This document shows positions 48,325 through 61,785 of a stretch of 64,000 nt of DNA, one piece after another (within the stretch, counting starts at the first letter, position 1; every line of letters starts with the position of its first letter). The stretch is from Paenibacillus sp. FSL R7-0204 (GTDB lineage: Bacteria; Bacillota; Bacilli; Paenibacillales; Paenibacillaceae): the NCBI RefSeq assembly GCF_038002225.1, contig NZ_JBBOCA010000001.1, forward strand, positions 1,364,001-1,428,000. Direction: 5' to 3'. The notes under the pieces were generated by a model that saw nothing but the letters and a program-made list of their open reading frames with translations, was not told where the DNA came from and searched no databases. The position numbers and the translations under genes were made by a program.

Positions 48325-49095
48325 ATGATGCCTTCCTATTTTTTTGCACACGGAGCTCCATCTATTGTTCTTGAAGATAATGCCTACACCAAGCTGTTAA
48401 AAGAGTTCAAGGACCAGATGCCCAAACCGAAAGCTATCGTTCTCTTCTCGGCGCATTGGGAGGAAACCGTGCAGTCAGTGGGCGCGGCGGCAACGTATGA
48501 TACCATTTATGACTTTGGCGGATTCCAGGACGAGCTGTACCAGATGACGTATCCCGCACATGGCGATCCGGCTCTCGTGGAGCAGATTCAGCAGCTTTTG
48601 ACCGCGGGTGGTGTGAAGAATGTCAGGGATGAACAAAGAGGACTCGATCACGGTGCATGGGCAGTGCTGAAGCTGCTCTATCCGGAGGCGGATATTCCGG
48701 TTGTGGCGATGTCTGTGAATCGTGATCTGCCTAATGCGCAGCAGTATGAGATCGGCAAGGCGCTGGCGGCGCTGCGTGAACAGGATGTGCTTATCATCGC
48801 CAGCGGGGGAACCGTTCATAATCTGCGGAGGTTGAACTGGAATTCGGATGAGGTCAACGGTTGGGCTGAACAGTTCGATCACTGGATTCAGGAGAAGGTG
48901 GAAGCATGGGATACAGAAGCGCTGTTCCAATATGATGAGCTTGCTCCCTATGCAGAGATGGCGGTCCCAACGAGTGAGCACTTTATTCCGCTGTTCATCG
49001 CTATGGGAGCCGGAGACCCGGGGCGTAATGCGCAGCTGCTTCACCGGAGTTATCAGTATGGTAATCTAAGCTTGAGCTGCTGGCAGTTTAATTAA
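48325..49095 (+). CDS. Class III extradiol ring-cleavage dioxygenase (DODA type)
   Basis: About 256 residues with the DODA pattern: FAHGAPS near the N-terminus, FSAHWEE, YPAHGDP, LDHGAWAVL and VPTSEHFIP near the C-terminus, which contribute the metal-binding and catalytic histidines. The enzyme opens catechol rings using Fe(II) or Zn(II). ATG 48325 has AAGGAG 9 bases upstream; a TTG at 48319 is too close. It is in an operon with the hydrolase gene and divergent from the XRE-cupin gene. Confidence 0.88.
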   Translation: MMPSYFFAHGAPSIVLEDNAYTKLLKEFKDQMPKPKAIVLFSAHWEETVQSVGAAATYDTIYDFGGFQDELYQMTYPAHGDPALVEQIQQLLTAGGVKNVRDEQRGLDHGAWAVLKLLYPEADIPVVAMSVNRDLPNAQQYEIGKALAALREQDVLIIASGGTVHNLRRLNWNSDEVNGWAEQFDHWIQEKVEAWDTEALFQYDELAPYAEMAVPTSEHFIPLFIAMGAGDPGRNAQLLHRSYQYGNLSLSCWQFN

Positions 49096-49251
49096 AATGT
49101 GGTGAACTCTGAATGCTACGCTTCGGCAATCTCATTGGCATACTTCCGAAATCAGGCAGGCCAAGCTGTGGGGGAGGAAGGAATTTCCGGTCCACTTTTC
49201 AATCCATTCTTGGTAAGGTAGGGGGACTGCTATTCTGAAGAGGTGATGGTT

Positions 49252-50136
49252 ATGCAAAAAAAACATTGTGCATTCTGCGATCAGATTGTCCGCATTACAG
49301 CAGACGGTGAGTACGATCAGTATATCGACTGCTCCTGCTCTCCTGGCGGAAGCTACAGCCTGCTTAGAGACAGCTATGAATCGATTCTTGCGCTCTCGTT
49401 CCAGCAGAAGCGGGACATGCTGCATCTGATCTCAGGCTATATCCGCGAAAAAACGGATTGTGGCGAGAAGGTGAGCCTTGCGTTCAGCGATCTGGAGGAG
49501 ATTGTGAATGCCCCGGGTATTCCGGTAACGGCTGAGGATAAAGGAGACCGGCTGTTGCAGTATCTGTATAGGCATTGTAGTGGCCCCGGGGAGCCGGTGG
49601 TCATTCATCCCCTGTCCCGCAGCTACAATCTGACGTACTCTCCCAATCTGCAGGAGCTGGTCTATATTATTGACAGGCTGCAAGGTGAGAATCTGTTAGT
49701 CCGGGAAGGTATGAACTTCATATTGACTCCCTTGGGGTGGGAGGAAGCAGTGGCTGCCGCAGGAGGGCGAACATTACAGCAATGCACCGTTCTTCTGTCG
49801 GATGATGAGAAGCTGCAGGCGGAGTGGCAAGACAAGCTTTGGGCCAAAATCGAGCAATTTGGCTATTTGCCCCGTTTGCTTGCCTGCAGGAACGAAGCTG
49901 CGGATTCCCTGGAGCCTATGGAGGGCAGCAAGCTGGTTATTGCGGACCTCACAGGCCAATCCCCTGAGGTATATCTGGCAGCGGGCTATGCGCTGGGGTT
50001 GGACATTCCGGTGATTTGGACGATCAGAAGCGATGAGGCAGATAAGTTAAGGATATATCTTCAAGAGATACGTCCTATGGTTTGGGATACTGCGGAAGAG
50101 CTGATAGTATTGCTTCAGCAGAAACTTTTGAAATAA
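49252..50136 (+). CDS. Zinc-finger protein with C-terminal NDT/TIR-like domain
   Basis: About 294 residues. The N-terminus has CAFC...CSC spacing, a likely zinc finger. A middle helical part is followed by a C-terminal alpha/beta domain (about 175-290) with VIADLTGQSPEVYLAAGYAL and IPVIWTIR, the pattern of nucleoside 2-deoxyribosyltransferase-like proteins related to TIR folds. The Glu normally found in the ELGYA position is Ala here (AAGYA), so catalysis of the usual type is doubtful. ATG 49252 is 8 bases after GAAGAGG. It ends just before the rRNA promoter. Function unknown; nucleotide or nucleoside binding is the most likely activity. Confidence 0.65.
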   Translation: MQKKHCAFCDQIVRITADGEYDQYIDCSCSPGGSYSLLRDSYESILALSFQQKRDMLHLISGYIREKTDCGEKVSLAFSDLEEIVNAPGIPVTAEDKGDRLLQYLYRHCSGPGEPVVIHPLSRSYNLTYSPNLQELVYIIDRLQGENLLVREGMNFILTPLGWEEAVAAAGGRTLQQCTVLLSDDEKLQAEWQDKLWAKIEQFGYLPRLLACRNEAADSLEPMEGSKLVIADLTGQSPEVYLAAGYALGLDIPVIWTIRSDEADKLRIYLQEIRPMVWDTAEELIVLLQQKLLK

Positions 50137-50139
50137 TAG

Positions 50140-50168
50140 TTGCATAGTTGTTTGATCCATGTTATATT
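50140..50168 (+). promoter_or_regulatory. Promoter of the rRNA operon
   Basis: TTGCAT, 17 bases, TATATT, 233 bases upstream of mature 16S. The -10 overlaps the alternative TATTAT. A second promoter closer to the 16S gene is not evident. Confidence 0.5.
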
Positions 50169-50216
50169 ATAAAAGTTGCTGGTGACGCGGTGAGCGGCGC
50201 TGACAACGAGCTTGAT

Positions 50217-50400
50217 CTTTGAAAACTGAACAACGAGTGAGTACCTGGAAATCACTTCGGTGAGATCCAAATTAGAGAATGTAACAATTCTCGTCAGATG
50301 TTTCAAAATGAGCAATCGCTCTTTCTATACTGCAATCTCTTCGTCCGCTCAGCTGAGCTGGACCGAAGAGATTGCAGGTGACGCTTACTTCGTAAGCGTC
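50217..50400 (+). ncRNA. rRNA leader with processing stem and hairpins
   Basis: GAAAACTG and CAACGAGTGAGTA (50221-50243) are complementary to TACTCACTCGTTG and CAGTTTT (52025-52046) in the 16S-23S spacer, giving the 16S processing stem. Downstream are a long inverted repeat (50330-50377, CTGCAATCTCTTCG/CGAAGAGATTGCAG) and GACGCTTAC-TTC-GTAAGCGTC (50380-50400). Confidence 0.75.
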
Positions 50401-55122
<4,722 letters not shown>

Positions 55123-55281
55123 ATTTCTAACAACGCAGATTCGTTTCGGATTCAGTTTTCAGGCGATCAAGCCTGGCAGGATGTTAAACCGATGGTTTGA
55201 TATTTTCTGTAGCGATTATTTTGGAAGGTTGATTATTTTCCTGAAGAAGTTCAGGGAGTAAGCCGACCGGAAAAAATCCGT

Positions 55282-55398
55282 TTGGTGGCGATAGCGGAGG
55301 GGTTCCACACGTACCCATCCCGAACACGACCGTTAAGCCCTCCAGCGCCGATGGTACTTGGACCGAAGGGTCCTGGGAGAGTAGGACGTTGCCAAGCA
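55282..55398 (+). rRNA. rrf: 5S ribosomal RNA
   Basis: About 117 bases, opening TTGGTGGCGATAGCGG, with CCACACGTACCCATCCCGAA and ending ACGTTGCCAAGC, the standard Firmicute 5S pattern. Confidence 0.95.
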
Positions 55399-55403
55399 CA
55401 CAA

Positions 55404-55436
55404 GACCACTGTTGAGAAATCAACAGTGGTCTTTTT
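55404..55436 (+). terminator. rRNA operon terminator
   Basis: A perfect 12-bp stem GACCACTGTTGA/TCAACAGTGGTC with GAAA loop and a T run directly after 5S. Confidence 0.95.
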
Positions 55437-55457
55437 GTATTACGGGCGAGGCTCTCA

Positions 55458-55496
55458 TTTTACAACTCCATAACAACTGTCACTCTACTTTATAAC
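55458..55496 (+). promoter_or_regulatory. Conserved promoter with direct repeat, copy 1
   Basis: TTTACA-N5-ATAACA, an 11-bp-spaced direct repeat of the type bound by OmpR/PhoP-family regulators, stands where a -35 box would be; TATAAC (55491-55496) is the -10. The same layout, with identical 33-base distance, occurs at 58860. Confidence 0.7.
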
Positions 55497-55553
55497 ATGT
55501 TGAGAGTAGGGTAGTGGTAGAGAAATTACTATATTCCTGTGGAGGTTATCCTA

Positions 55554-56639
55554 TTGAATAAGAAGAAGCGATCTGTTTCTATAGCTGTCCTGTTATGTGC
55601 CGGAGGGTTATTCGCCATTAGTGCTGTTGCCGTCCCGAACTTAGTGAACTCTGCTGTTGTCGCCAAGGACAGCACAGCTGCAACACAGGAAGATGTCAGA
55701 CTAAGTCAGCCCAAAATTACGGTTCCTGTATTGAAAGTAGAGGCGCCCGTGCCGGTATCTTCTGTGGATGATTACCTGCGGAAGAATATGACCCAGGAGC
55801 AAATTCAGCAAATTAATGACTACATGGATACAGGACTTGAGCCCCAGGGTGTTGGCGTCCGCCTCACAGAAGCGGAGACTAAACGCCACTTGGTGCTGCA
55901 CGATCAGTATGTGTATGATGGAGTTCGGCCTCAGAAGCCCATGCCCTTCAAGGAGGGACAAGGGGACTTATATCTGGATCTAATGACCAATACTCTCTAC
56001 GCTCCAGATCGGGTTTGGACCGATGAGGAGCTGCTGCAGCTAATAGACTGGACTTATCGGCAGGGATACGTATCCTCTCTACGCTTTCCGGAAAAACCTG
56101 TTTTTCTTCAAAAGTATAGCGAGTCTGAATTCATCATGCGTGCGGCTGAAAGTGTACGTAAGCTCTATGATGCGGATGTGTCCAAGTTAAAGGTATCAAC
56201 TAGTCTGCATAATCCGGGATTTGGCTATCCTTCCCAATGGTGGGTGGATTTTTCTCCCTACAAAGAGCGCACCATGCGGGGACAAGGGCAGGAGGTCTGG
56301 ACATATAATGTGTGGATTGATCCAGAAACAGGAGTGGTAGTGGATACGACAGCAGTTAATCTGGCAGCGATAAGAACACCTATTGATGAGGCTGCGGCTG
56401 CCACTATCCAAAAGGATGATCGCTGGATCAAGGAAGCTAAGCGGATTGTTAAGGACAAGCAAGGAGAGCAACGGAGAATCGTAAAGGCGTATCTGACTGA
56501 TACTGAGGTGAATAATAAGCGTGGTATGGTTGCGATAGATGTGCTATTAGAAGACGGCAGCAAATATAACGCGGAATTCCGCTATCCGAGTATGATGCTG
56601 CGTTGTCTGATTTATGAGCCTGCGGATAAGGGGGAATAA
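55554..56639 (+). CDS. Secreted protein of unknown function, paralogue 1
   Basis: About 361 residues. TTG 55554 (MNKKKRSVS) lies 8 bases after GGAGG and is preferred to the ATG at 55539, which overlaps the site. A signal segment (VSIAVLLCAGGLFAISAVAV) is followed by a soluble region with QYVYDGVRPQKPMPF, a helix with YVYD/LYLDL strands, and a C-terminal half with RMIVKDKQGE-like and DVLLEDGSKYNAE strands. No family is recognised. It is paralogous over its full length to the protein at 58958, and the two bracket a two-component system. Conserved promoter and terminator make it a single-gene transcript. Exported or membrane-anchored. Confidence 0.75.
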   Translation: MNKKKRSVSIAVLLCAGGLFAISAVAVPNLVNSAVVAKDSTAATQEDVRLSQPKITVPVLKVEAPVPVSSVDDYLRKNMTQEQIQQINDYMDTGLEPQGVGVRLTEAETKRHLVLHDQYVYDGVRPQKPMPFKEGQGDLYLDLMTNTLYAPDRVWTDEELLQLIDWTYRQGYVSSLRFPEKPVFLQKYSESEFIMRAAESVRKLYDADVSKLKVSTSLHNPGFGYPSQWWVDFSPYKERTMRGQGQEVWTYNVWIDPETGVVVDTTAVNLAAIRTPIDEAAAATIQKDDRWIKEAKRIVKDKQGEQRRIVKAYLTDTEVNNKRGMVAIDVLLEDGSKYNAEFRYPSMMLRCLIYEPADKGE

Positions 56640-56672
56640 GTAGGGAGCCGTATGTTCAATGAACTCAACTAG

Positions 56673-56712
56673 TCCTGAAGATCAAGCAGTTCTTGATTTT
56701 TCAGGATTTTTT
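56673..56712 (+). terminator. Terminator of paralogue 1
   Basis: TCCTGAAGATCAAG with CTTGATTTTTCAGGA form a stem-loop followed by TTTTTT. The equivalent hairpin at 60083 after paralogue 2 has nearly the same sequence. Confidence 0.88.
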
Positions 56713-56839
56713 GGCAGGCGGTTGTGTAAGGTCAGGTTCGGCTTATAGCTTATGGATGCTCTGGAATCTGGTATGATTAAGATTAGGTTACCTATGAAAG
56801 GGTATTCTGTGGCTACAGAGTTAGGAGGATATTCGACAG

Positions 56840-57499
56840 ATGGCTCATATACTTGTTGTTGAGGATGAACAGGCGATTAATGATTTAATAACGATGAACC
56901 TTAAGCTGGTAGGACACACGTATTCCAAAGCCTATAGCGGCTCGGAGGTAGCGGACATGCTGGAGAAGGAACGTGCGGATCTGCTCTTGCTGGATGTCAT
57001 GCTTCCCGGTCTGGACGGGTTCGGGGTGATGGAGCAGATTGCACCACTGCGGATTCCGGTGATTCTGATTACGGCCCGGGGTGCACTCTCTGACCGGATC
57101 AGGGGTTTCGAGCTGGGTGCAGATGATTATATTATTAAGCCTTTTGAGATTCTGGAGCTGCTGGCCCGGATTAATGTCGTGCTGCGGAGGAATGAACAGG
57201 CTGCCTCTGCTTATGTATGCGATGGGGTTGAAGTCCGGTTCACGGAGCGTCAGGTGTGGGTGGATCAGCTGCTGGTGGATCTGACGGCCAGAGAATTCGA
57301 GCTGCTTGAAGTGCTGATCCGTAACCGGAATATTGCTCTTTCCAGAGAGAAGCTGCTGGAGTTGGCATGGGGTTATGATTATGCGGGTGATACCCGTACT
57401 GTGGATGTACATATCCGGCAGCTGCGCAAAAAGCTGGGCTGGGAAGAACGGATCAAAACCGTGTTCAAGCTGGGCTACCGGCTGGAAGTTCAGGTCTAG
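56840..57499 (+). CDS. OmpR/PhoB-family response regulator
   Basis: A 219-residue regulator: receiver with VVEDE (residues 6-10), phosphoacceptor D52 (LLLLDVMLPGLDG) and Lys in IIKPFE, then a winged-helix domain with TAREFELLEVLIRN and IKTVFKLGYRLE. Its gene is followed after 2 bases by the kinase gene. The 11-bp-spaced direct repeats before both flanking secreted-protein genes are suitable binding sites for it; this link is inferred. AGGAGG lies about 12 bases before the ATG. Confidence 0.92.
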   Translation: MAHILVVEDEQAINDLITMNLKLVGHTYSKAYSGSEVADMLEKERADLLLLDVMLPGLDGFGVMEQIAPLRIPVILITARGALSDRIRGFELGADDYIIKPFEILELLARINVVLRRNEQAASAYVCDGVEVRFTERQVWVDQLLVDLTAREFELLEVLIRNRNIALSREKLLELAWGYDYAGDTRTVDVHIRQLRKKLGWEERIKTVFKLGYRLEVQV

Positions 57500-57501
57500 C
57501 G

Positions 57502-58854
57502 ATGCGGTTCTGGCATAAGATACTCCTTGCTGTCCTGGTGCTTTTTATAGCGGCACTTGATGTAAGTGTCGTAATGGTGATGAAAAAAAGCTGGCAGCTG
57601 AACATGGCCAGTGAGAGCAAACGCGCGGCCAGTGAACAACTGCTAATTACGAATAATATCTATGAGAATCTGGATTCCATTCGGGCAAGAGGCGTCTCTC
57701 TTACCCCGGCACTACTGCTTAGTGTGGCCAAGTCCTATGGAGAGCATTACCGCAAGCAGGGCATCCGTCTGGAGCTGCGGGAGGATGAAAAGCTTCTCTA
57801 CCCCGGTGAGGGTGGAGATAGTCCTGCAAGGGAAGAGCATGTTATGACCTTAGCGATGCCGCTGCCAGCTCCATACCAGCATCTGGAGCTGGTGTACAAG
57901 CGCGATATTAGTGGGCTGTATGCCCAGAAGCAGGAGCTGAACCGTTTTTTCGTGATGATTAACTGGATTGTCGGCCCGCTCCTGGTGGTGCTGCTCTATC
58001 TGCTGATCCGGCACCTGACTAAGCCGCTCAAGCTGTTGTCGGAGACAACGAAGACGATTGCCGAAGGTGACTATTCCAATCGTGTGGAGCTGAACAGCAG
58101 GGATGAATTTGGGGAACTGGCCGTAAACTTCAACCGGATGGCTTCAGTGATCGAGCAACGGATCACCGATCTCGCAGGCATGGCTGAGGATAAGCAGCGG
58201 ATGGTCGATAATCTGGCTCATGAGCTGCGGACACCGCTGACCAGTATGCAAGGATTCGCGGAGCTGCTGACCATGGCTAACATAGATCAGGAGGATCAGG
58301 TCAAGGCGGGCCGATATATTCTCAGTGAGACGGTGAGGCTGAAGAATCTGGCTTTTAAACTACTGGATCTGTCCGTTCTGCGGCATCAGCCGCTGGTGTT
58401 GGCAAAGGTAGACGTAGTTTCGCTATTCGACACTGTGGCCCAGACCGAGCAGCAGAGGGTGACAGATAACGGATTACTGCTGGAGATGAATAGCTCGATT
58501 CCTTCCGTATGGGGAGATGCTGATCTTCTGGCAGCTTTACTGGTGAATCTGATCGAGAATGCGATTCCGGTGTCCCCGCCAGGGCAGACGATCCGTATGC
58601 TGGCCTATCAGCAGGACGGAGAAGGGGTTCTTGAAGTACAGGACAGCGGGAGTGGAATGACAGAAGAGCAGAGCAGGCGGGCATTTGAGCCGTTCTACCG
58701 TGCAGATCCGGCGCGATCGCGGGCCTATGGCCATGCAGGTCTGGGTCTGTCTCTATGCCGCCAGATTGCTGAAGCGCATCAGGCCAGAATTGAGCTGCTA
58801 TCTGCTCCTGGGGAGGGAACGCGCATCCGCCTTTTTTTAAGCTCCACTCTGTGA
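57502..58854 (+). CDS. Two-component sensor histidine kinase
   Basis: A 450-residue kinase: span 1 (about residues 8-28), an extracellular domain of about 120 residues, span 2 (about 152-172), HAMP (LTKPLKLLSETTKTIAEGDY), HisKA (LAHELRTPLTSMQGF) and HATPase (LLVNLIENAI, VQDSGSGM, HAGLGLSLCR). It shares an operon with the response regulator. Its stop codon is 5 bases before the promoter motif of the second secreted-protein gene. Confidence 0.92.
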   Translation: MRFWHKILLAVLVLFIAALDVSVVMVMKKSWQLNMASESKRAASEQLLITNNIYENLDSIRARGVSLTPALLLSVAKSYGEHYRKQGIRLELREDEKLLYPGEGGDSPAREEHVMTLAMPLPAPYQHLELVYKRDISGLYAQKQELNRFFVMINWIVGPLLVVLLYLLIRHLTKPLKLLSETTKTIAEGDYSNRVELNSRDEFGELAVNFNRMASVIEQRITDLAGMAEDKQRMVDNLAHELRTPLTSMQGFAELLTMANIDQEDQVKAGRYILSETVRLKNLAFKLLDLSVLRHQPLVLAKVDVVSLFDTVAQTEQQRVTDNGLLLEMNSSIPSVWGDADLLAALLVNLIENAIPVSPPGQTIRMLAYQQDGEGVLEVQDSGSGMTEEQSRRAFEPFYRADPARSRAYGHAGLGLSLCRQIAEAHQARIELLSAPGEGTRIRLFLSSTL

Positions 58855-58859
58855 AGCTA

Positions 58860-58898
58860 TTTTACAATTCCATAACAACTGCCTCTCTACTCTATAAT
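58860..58898 (+). promoter_or_regulatory. Conserved promoter with direct repeat, copy 2
   Basis: TTTACA-N5-ATAACA direct repeat and TATAAT (58893-58898), with the same 33-base phasing as copy 1 at 55458. Nineteen or more bases of the upstream block are shared between the two. Confidence 0.7.
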
Positions 58899-58957
58899 AT
58901 CCCGGGATTAAGCTATGGAAAGAGTTCATATTCTGAATCCCGATGGAGGTAATACAA

Positions 58958-60049
58958 TTGAACAAGAAAAAGTGGTCTGTTACTATGGCTGTTGTCCTAT
59001 GCTCAGGCGGTATGTTTGCATTCAGCGGACTCCTTGTCCCCAGTCTGGCGAACTCAGCAGTCATTGCGAAGTACAGTACGGCAACTGAAGTCAATGCTAA
59101 GGCAAGTCCGGCAGAAAGCGCTGTTCCGGTACTAAAGGTAGAGGCACCCGTGCCGGTATCTACCGTGAATGATGATCTGCTGCTGAAGCAGATGACAGAG
59201 GAGCAGATCCAGCAAATCTACGAATATATGGAGCTACCGGGCGATCCGAACACTTCAGGCCGGGAAATGACCGATGCGGAAATCAACCGTCGCCTGGTAC
59301 TGGAAGATCAGTATGTCTATGATGGTGTGCGACCACAGAAGCCATTGCCGCTACAGGCGGGGCAGGGAGAAGTGTATTTCGATATAAAGACCAATACGTA
59401 TGTTCAACCGGAGCGCACCTGGACAGATGAAGAGCTGTTGCAAATGATTGACTGGTACTACCGGCTTAATCTTGTGGCATCCAAACGTAATATCACTGCT
59501 CCGGCCGTTGCCGTACCGGAGAAATTCAGCAAGGATGAAGTACTGGCACGGGCGGCTGAAAGTGTAGGTAAGCTGTTCGATGCCGATGTCTCCAAGCTGA
59601 AAACAAATGTTATGCTGCATGAACCGGGCTATGGCATACCATCATTTTGGTCGGTTCACTCTGAACCATATAAGTCGCTTACTCTGCGTGGACAAGGTCA
59701 GGAATACTGGCAATATAGTGTGCAGATCGATCCGGACACTGGAGTGGTAATAGATACGACAGCCATTAACTCTGTGATTAAAAGAACCCCTATCGATGCA
59801 GCGGCAGCGGCTGCCATGAAGAAGGATGACAGCTGGATAAAGGAAGCTACCCGGATTGTAAAGGACAAGCAGGGAGAGAAGAGAAAGATTGTGAAGGCGT
59901 ATTTGACGGGCACAGAGGTAAACAATAAACGCGGGATGGTGGCCGTGGATGTATTACTGGAAGACGGCAGCAAATATAATGCTGAATTACGCTATCCGGG
60001 TAAGCAGCTGCGTTGTCTGATCTATGTGCCTGCCGGCAAGGCGAAATAA
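58958..60049 (+). CDS. Secreted protein of unknown function, paralogue 2
   Basis: About 363 residues, starting at TTG 58958 behind GGAGG (8 bases), like paralogue 1. Signal segment WSVTMAVVLCSGGMFAFSGL, then the shared LKVEAPVPVS, DQYVYDGVRPQKPLP, ADVSKLKT and DVLLEDGSKYNAELRYPG blocks. The central region differs most from paralogue 1. It is a single-gene unit with matching promoter and terminator, so the pair probably arose by duplication of the whole unit and is regulated by the enclosed two-component system. Confidence 0.75.
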   Translation: MNKKKWSVTMAVVLCSGGMFAFSGLLVPSLANSAVIAKYSTATEVNAKASPAESAVPVLKVEAPVPVSTVNDDLLLKQMTEEQIQQIYEYMELPGDPNTSGREMTDAEINRRLVLEDQYVYDGVRPQKPLPLQAGQGEVYFDIKTNTYVQPERTWTDEELLQMIDWYYRLNLVASKRNITAPAVAVPEKFSKDEVLARAAESVGKLFDADVSKLKTNVMLHEPGYGIPSFWSVHSEPYKSLTLRGQGQEYWQYSVQIDPDTGVVIDTTAINSVIKRTPIDAAAAAAMKKDDSWIKEATRIVKDKQGEKRKIVKAYLTGTEVNNKRGMVAVDVLLEDGSKYNAELRYPGKQLRCLIYVPAGKAK

Positions 60050-60082
60050 GCGGGAAGCTGAGTGGTTATAGAAGTGAAATTG

Positions 60083-60122
60083 TCCTGATGATCAAGTATT
60101 TCTTGATTCATCAGGATTTTTT
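60083..60122 (+). terminator. Terminator of paralogue 2
   Basis: TCCTGATGATCAAG and CTTGATTCATCAGGA form a near-perfect stem with a TATTT loop and TTTTTT tail. Confidence 0.92.
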
Positions 60123-60175
60123 GTTACATTGGAGATAGAAGATGAACGTAAAAAAATGTAAAGCGGGTGGAGTGC

Positions 60176-60886
60176 ATGAGAATTCATTGCTTGCAGCATG
60201 TTCCGTTTGAAGAGGCAGAGGAAATTGCAGGTTGGGCAGAGGTCAAGGGGCATGAGCTAACAACAACACGGCTGTATGAGAATCAGGCTCTGCCTGCCAT
60301 AAGGGATTTCGATATGCTCGTGGTGATGGGCGGCCCCATGGGCGTGTATGATGAAGCACTATACTCTTGGATGACGGCAGAGAAATCCTTCATTAAAGAC
60401 GCGATCCACTCGCACAAGCTGACGCTGGGTATCTGTCTGGGGGCCCAGCTTATTGCTGAACAAATCGGCGGTGAGGTCTACCCTAACAAGTGGAAGGAGA
60501 TCGGCTGGTTCCCTGTCAGGTTGACGGGAGATGCGCAGACCTCGGCTTTTTTCAAAGGATTCCCGGAGCAATGGGTGCCGTTTCACTGGCATGGAGATAC
60601 CTTCAGCCTGCCTGCCGGAGCGAGGAGGCTTGCTTCCAGCCTGGGCTGTGCCCATCAGTGTTTTGAATATGAGGATTATGTAGTCGGCCTGCAGTTCCAT
60701 CTGGAGGTCAATGAATCCAGCATCCGCAAAATCATTACCAATTGTGCCGGAGAGCTGGAGCCTGGTGAGTATATTCAAGCACCGTCCGAAATGACAGATC
60801 AGGCGGAGCGAATTACAGCGGCGGGTACCCTGCTATTCATGCTGCTGGATGCGATGGAAGAGAAGCATTTGTCCAGAACTTCTTAA
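60176..60886 (+). CDS. Class I glutamine amidotransferase (GMP synthase-like domain)
   Basis: About 236 residues. MGGPMGVYDE and the nucleophile motif GICLGAQLIAEQIGG (Cys) are followed by the catalytic His-Glu in LQFHLEV, so the triad is complete. It is a free-standing amidotransferase of the GuaA-domain type; its acceptor substrate is not known. GGTGGAG lies just before the ATG at 60176; a GTG at 60167 is an alternative. Confidence 0.88.
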   Translation: MRIHCLQHVPFEEAEEIAGWAEVKGHELTTTRLYENQALPAIRDFDMLVVMGGPMGVYDEALYSWMTAEKSFIKDAIHSHKLTLGICLGAQLIAEQIGGEVYPNKWKEIGWFPVRLTGDAQTSAFFKGFPEQWVPFHWHGDTFSLPAGARRLASSLGCAHQCFEYEDYVVGLQFHLEVNESSIRKIITNCAGELEPGEYIQAPSEMTDQAERITAAGTLLFMLLDAMEEKHLSRTS

Positions 60887-60915
60887 GTACGGCTACTAAC
60901 AGTAAGGGGTGTAAT

Positions 60916-61713
60916 ATGAAAAGATTAAGTGTAGCGATCCCTACGCCTTTTCACAGAGATGAAGGTCTGAATGTAGAAGGATTCGAAGCCATTGTCGCCT
61001 ACCAGAAGCAGAACGGCATCGAATCGCTGCTTATCTCAGGAAGCACGGGTGAGCAGCATTCGATGAGTATCGGAGAGAGACTGGAGATCATTGAGTACTT
61101 CAATCAGCAGCACTTCCAAGGGATAGAGCTGGTCTTCGGGGCTTCTGCGATTAGAACCCGTGACGCGGTAACGCTGGTTCAGGCGCTGGAGACATCGGTG
61201 ATGGATGCCATTATGATTGGCTTCCCGCCATACATCCGGCCTACGCAGCAGCAGGCAATCGCTTATGTGGAGGAGCTGCTTAATCATACTTCTAAGCCTG
61301 TTGCCCTCTATAATAATCCGGGAAGAACCGGATTCGATCTGACCCCGGAGTCGCTGTACACGTTAATCCGCCGTTATCCGAACATTGTAGGGTATAAGGA
61401 AACAGGCGATTTGCAGCGGCATGTGGGGGTGGAGTACCCGGAGGAATTCATTCTTTTTGCCGCGGGGGATATGAAGCTTGTGGAGAATTTCGCCTCAGGC
61501 CCTTGCAAGGGTCTCTCCAGTGTGGCTGGAAATATATACCCCCGGGAGATCAAGGCCGCGGTAGAGCGGCTGCTGCGGCAGGAACAGGTGGAGGTTGGTC
61601 CCATCGAAGGGATGGTCTCCCGGGTGTTCAACGGTCAGGCCCTAATTAACATCAAACAGCATTACAACAGCTTAGGTATTCATGCGGGGATCTGCCGGTC
61701 GCCCCTTCTCTAA
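60916..61713 (+). CDS. Dihydrodipicolinate synthase family protein (DapA-like aldolase)
   Basis: A 265-residue TIM-barrel protein with the family hallmarks: SGSTGEQHSMS (substrate-carboxylate loop), the catalytic Tyr in ALYNNPGRTGFDL and the Schiff-base Lys in VGYKETG. It is slightly shorter than true DapA (about 290) and stands outside a lysine operon, so it may be a related aldolase or lyase of another substrate. It starts 30 bases after the amidotransferase gene, probably co-transcribed. Confidence 0.88.
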   Translation: MKRLSVAIPTPFHRDEGLNVEGFEAIVAYQKQNGIESLLISGSTGEQHSMSIGERLEIIEYFNQQHFQGIELVFGASAIRTRDAVTLVQALETSVMDAIMIGFPPYIRPTQQQAIAYVEELLNHTSKPVALYNNPGRTGFDLTPESLYTLIRRYPNIVGYKETGDLQRHVGVEYPEEFILFAAGDMKLVENFASGPCKGLSSVAGNIYPREIKAAVERLLRQEQVEVGPIEGMVSRVFNGQALINIKQHYNSLGIHAGICRSPLL

Positions 61714-61785
61714 TCCTACAATGAATATTAATCTTCTAAATGACAAAAAATAGCTGGAATCAACCCTATCAAAGGAGACCTGGCT

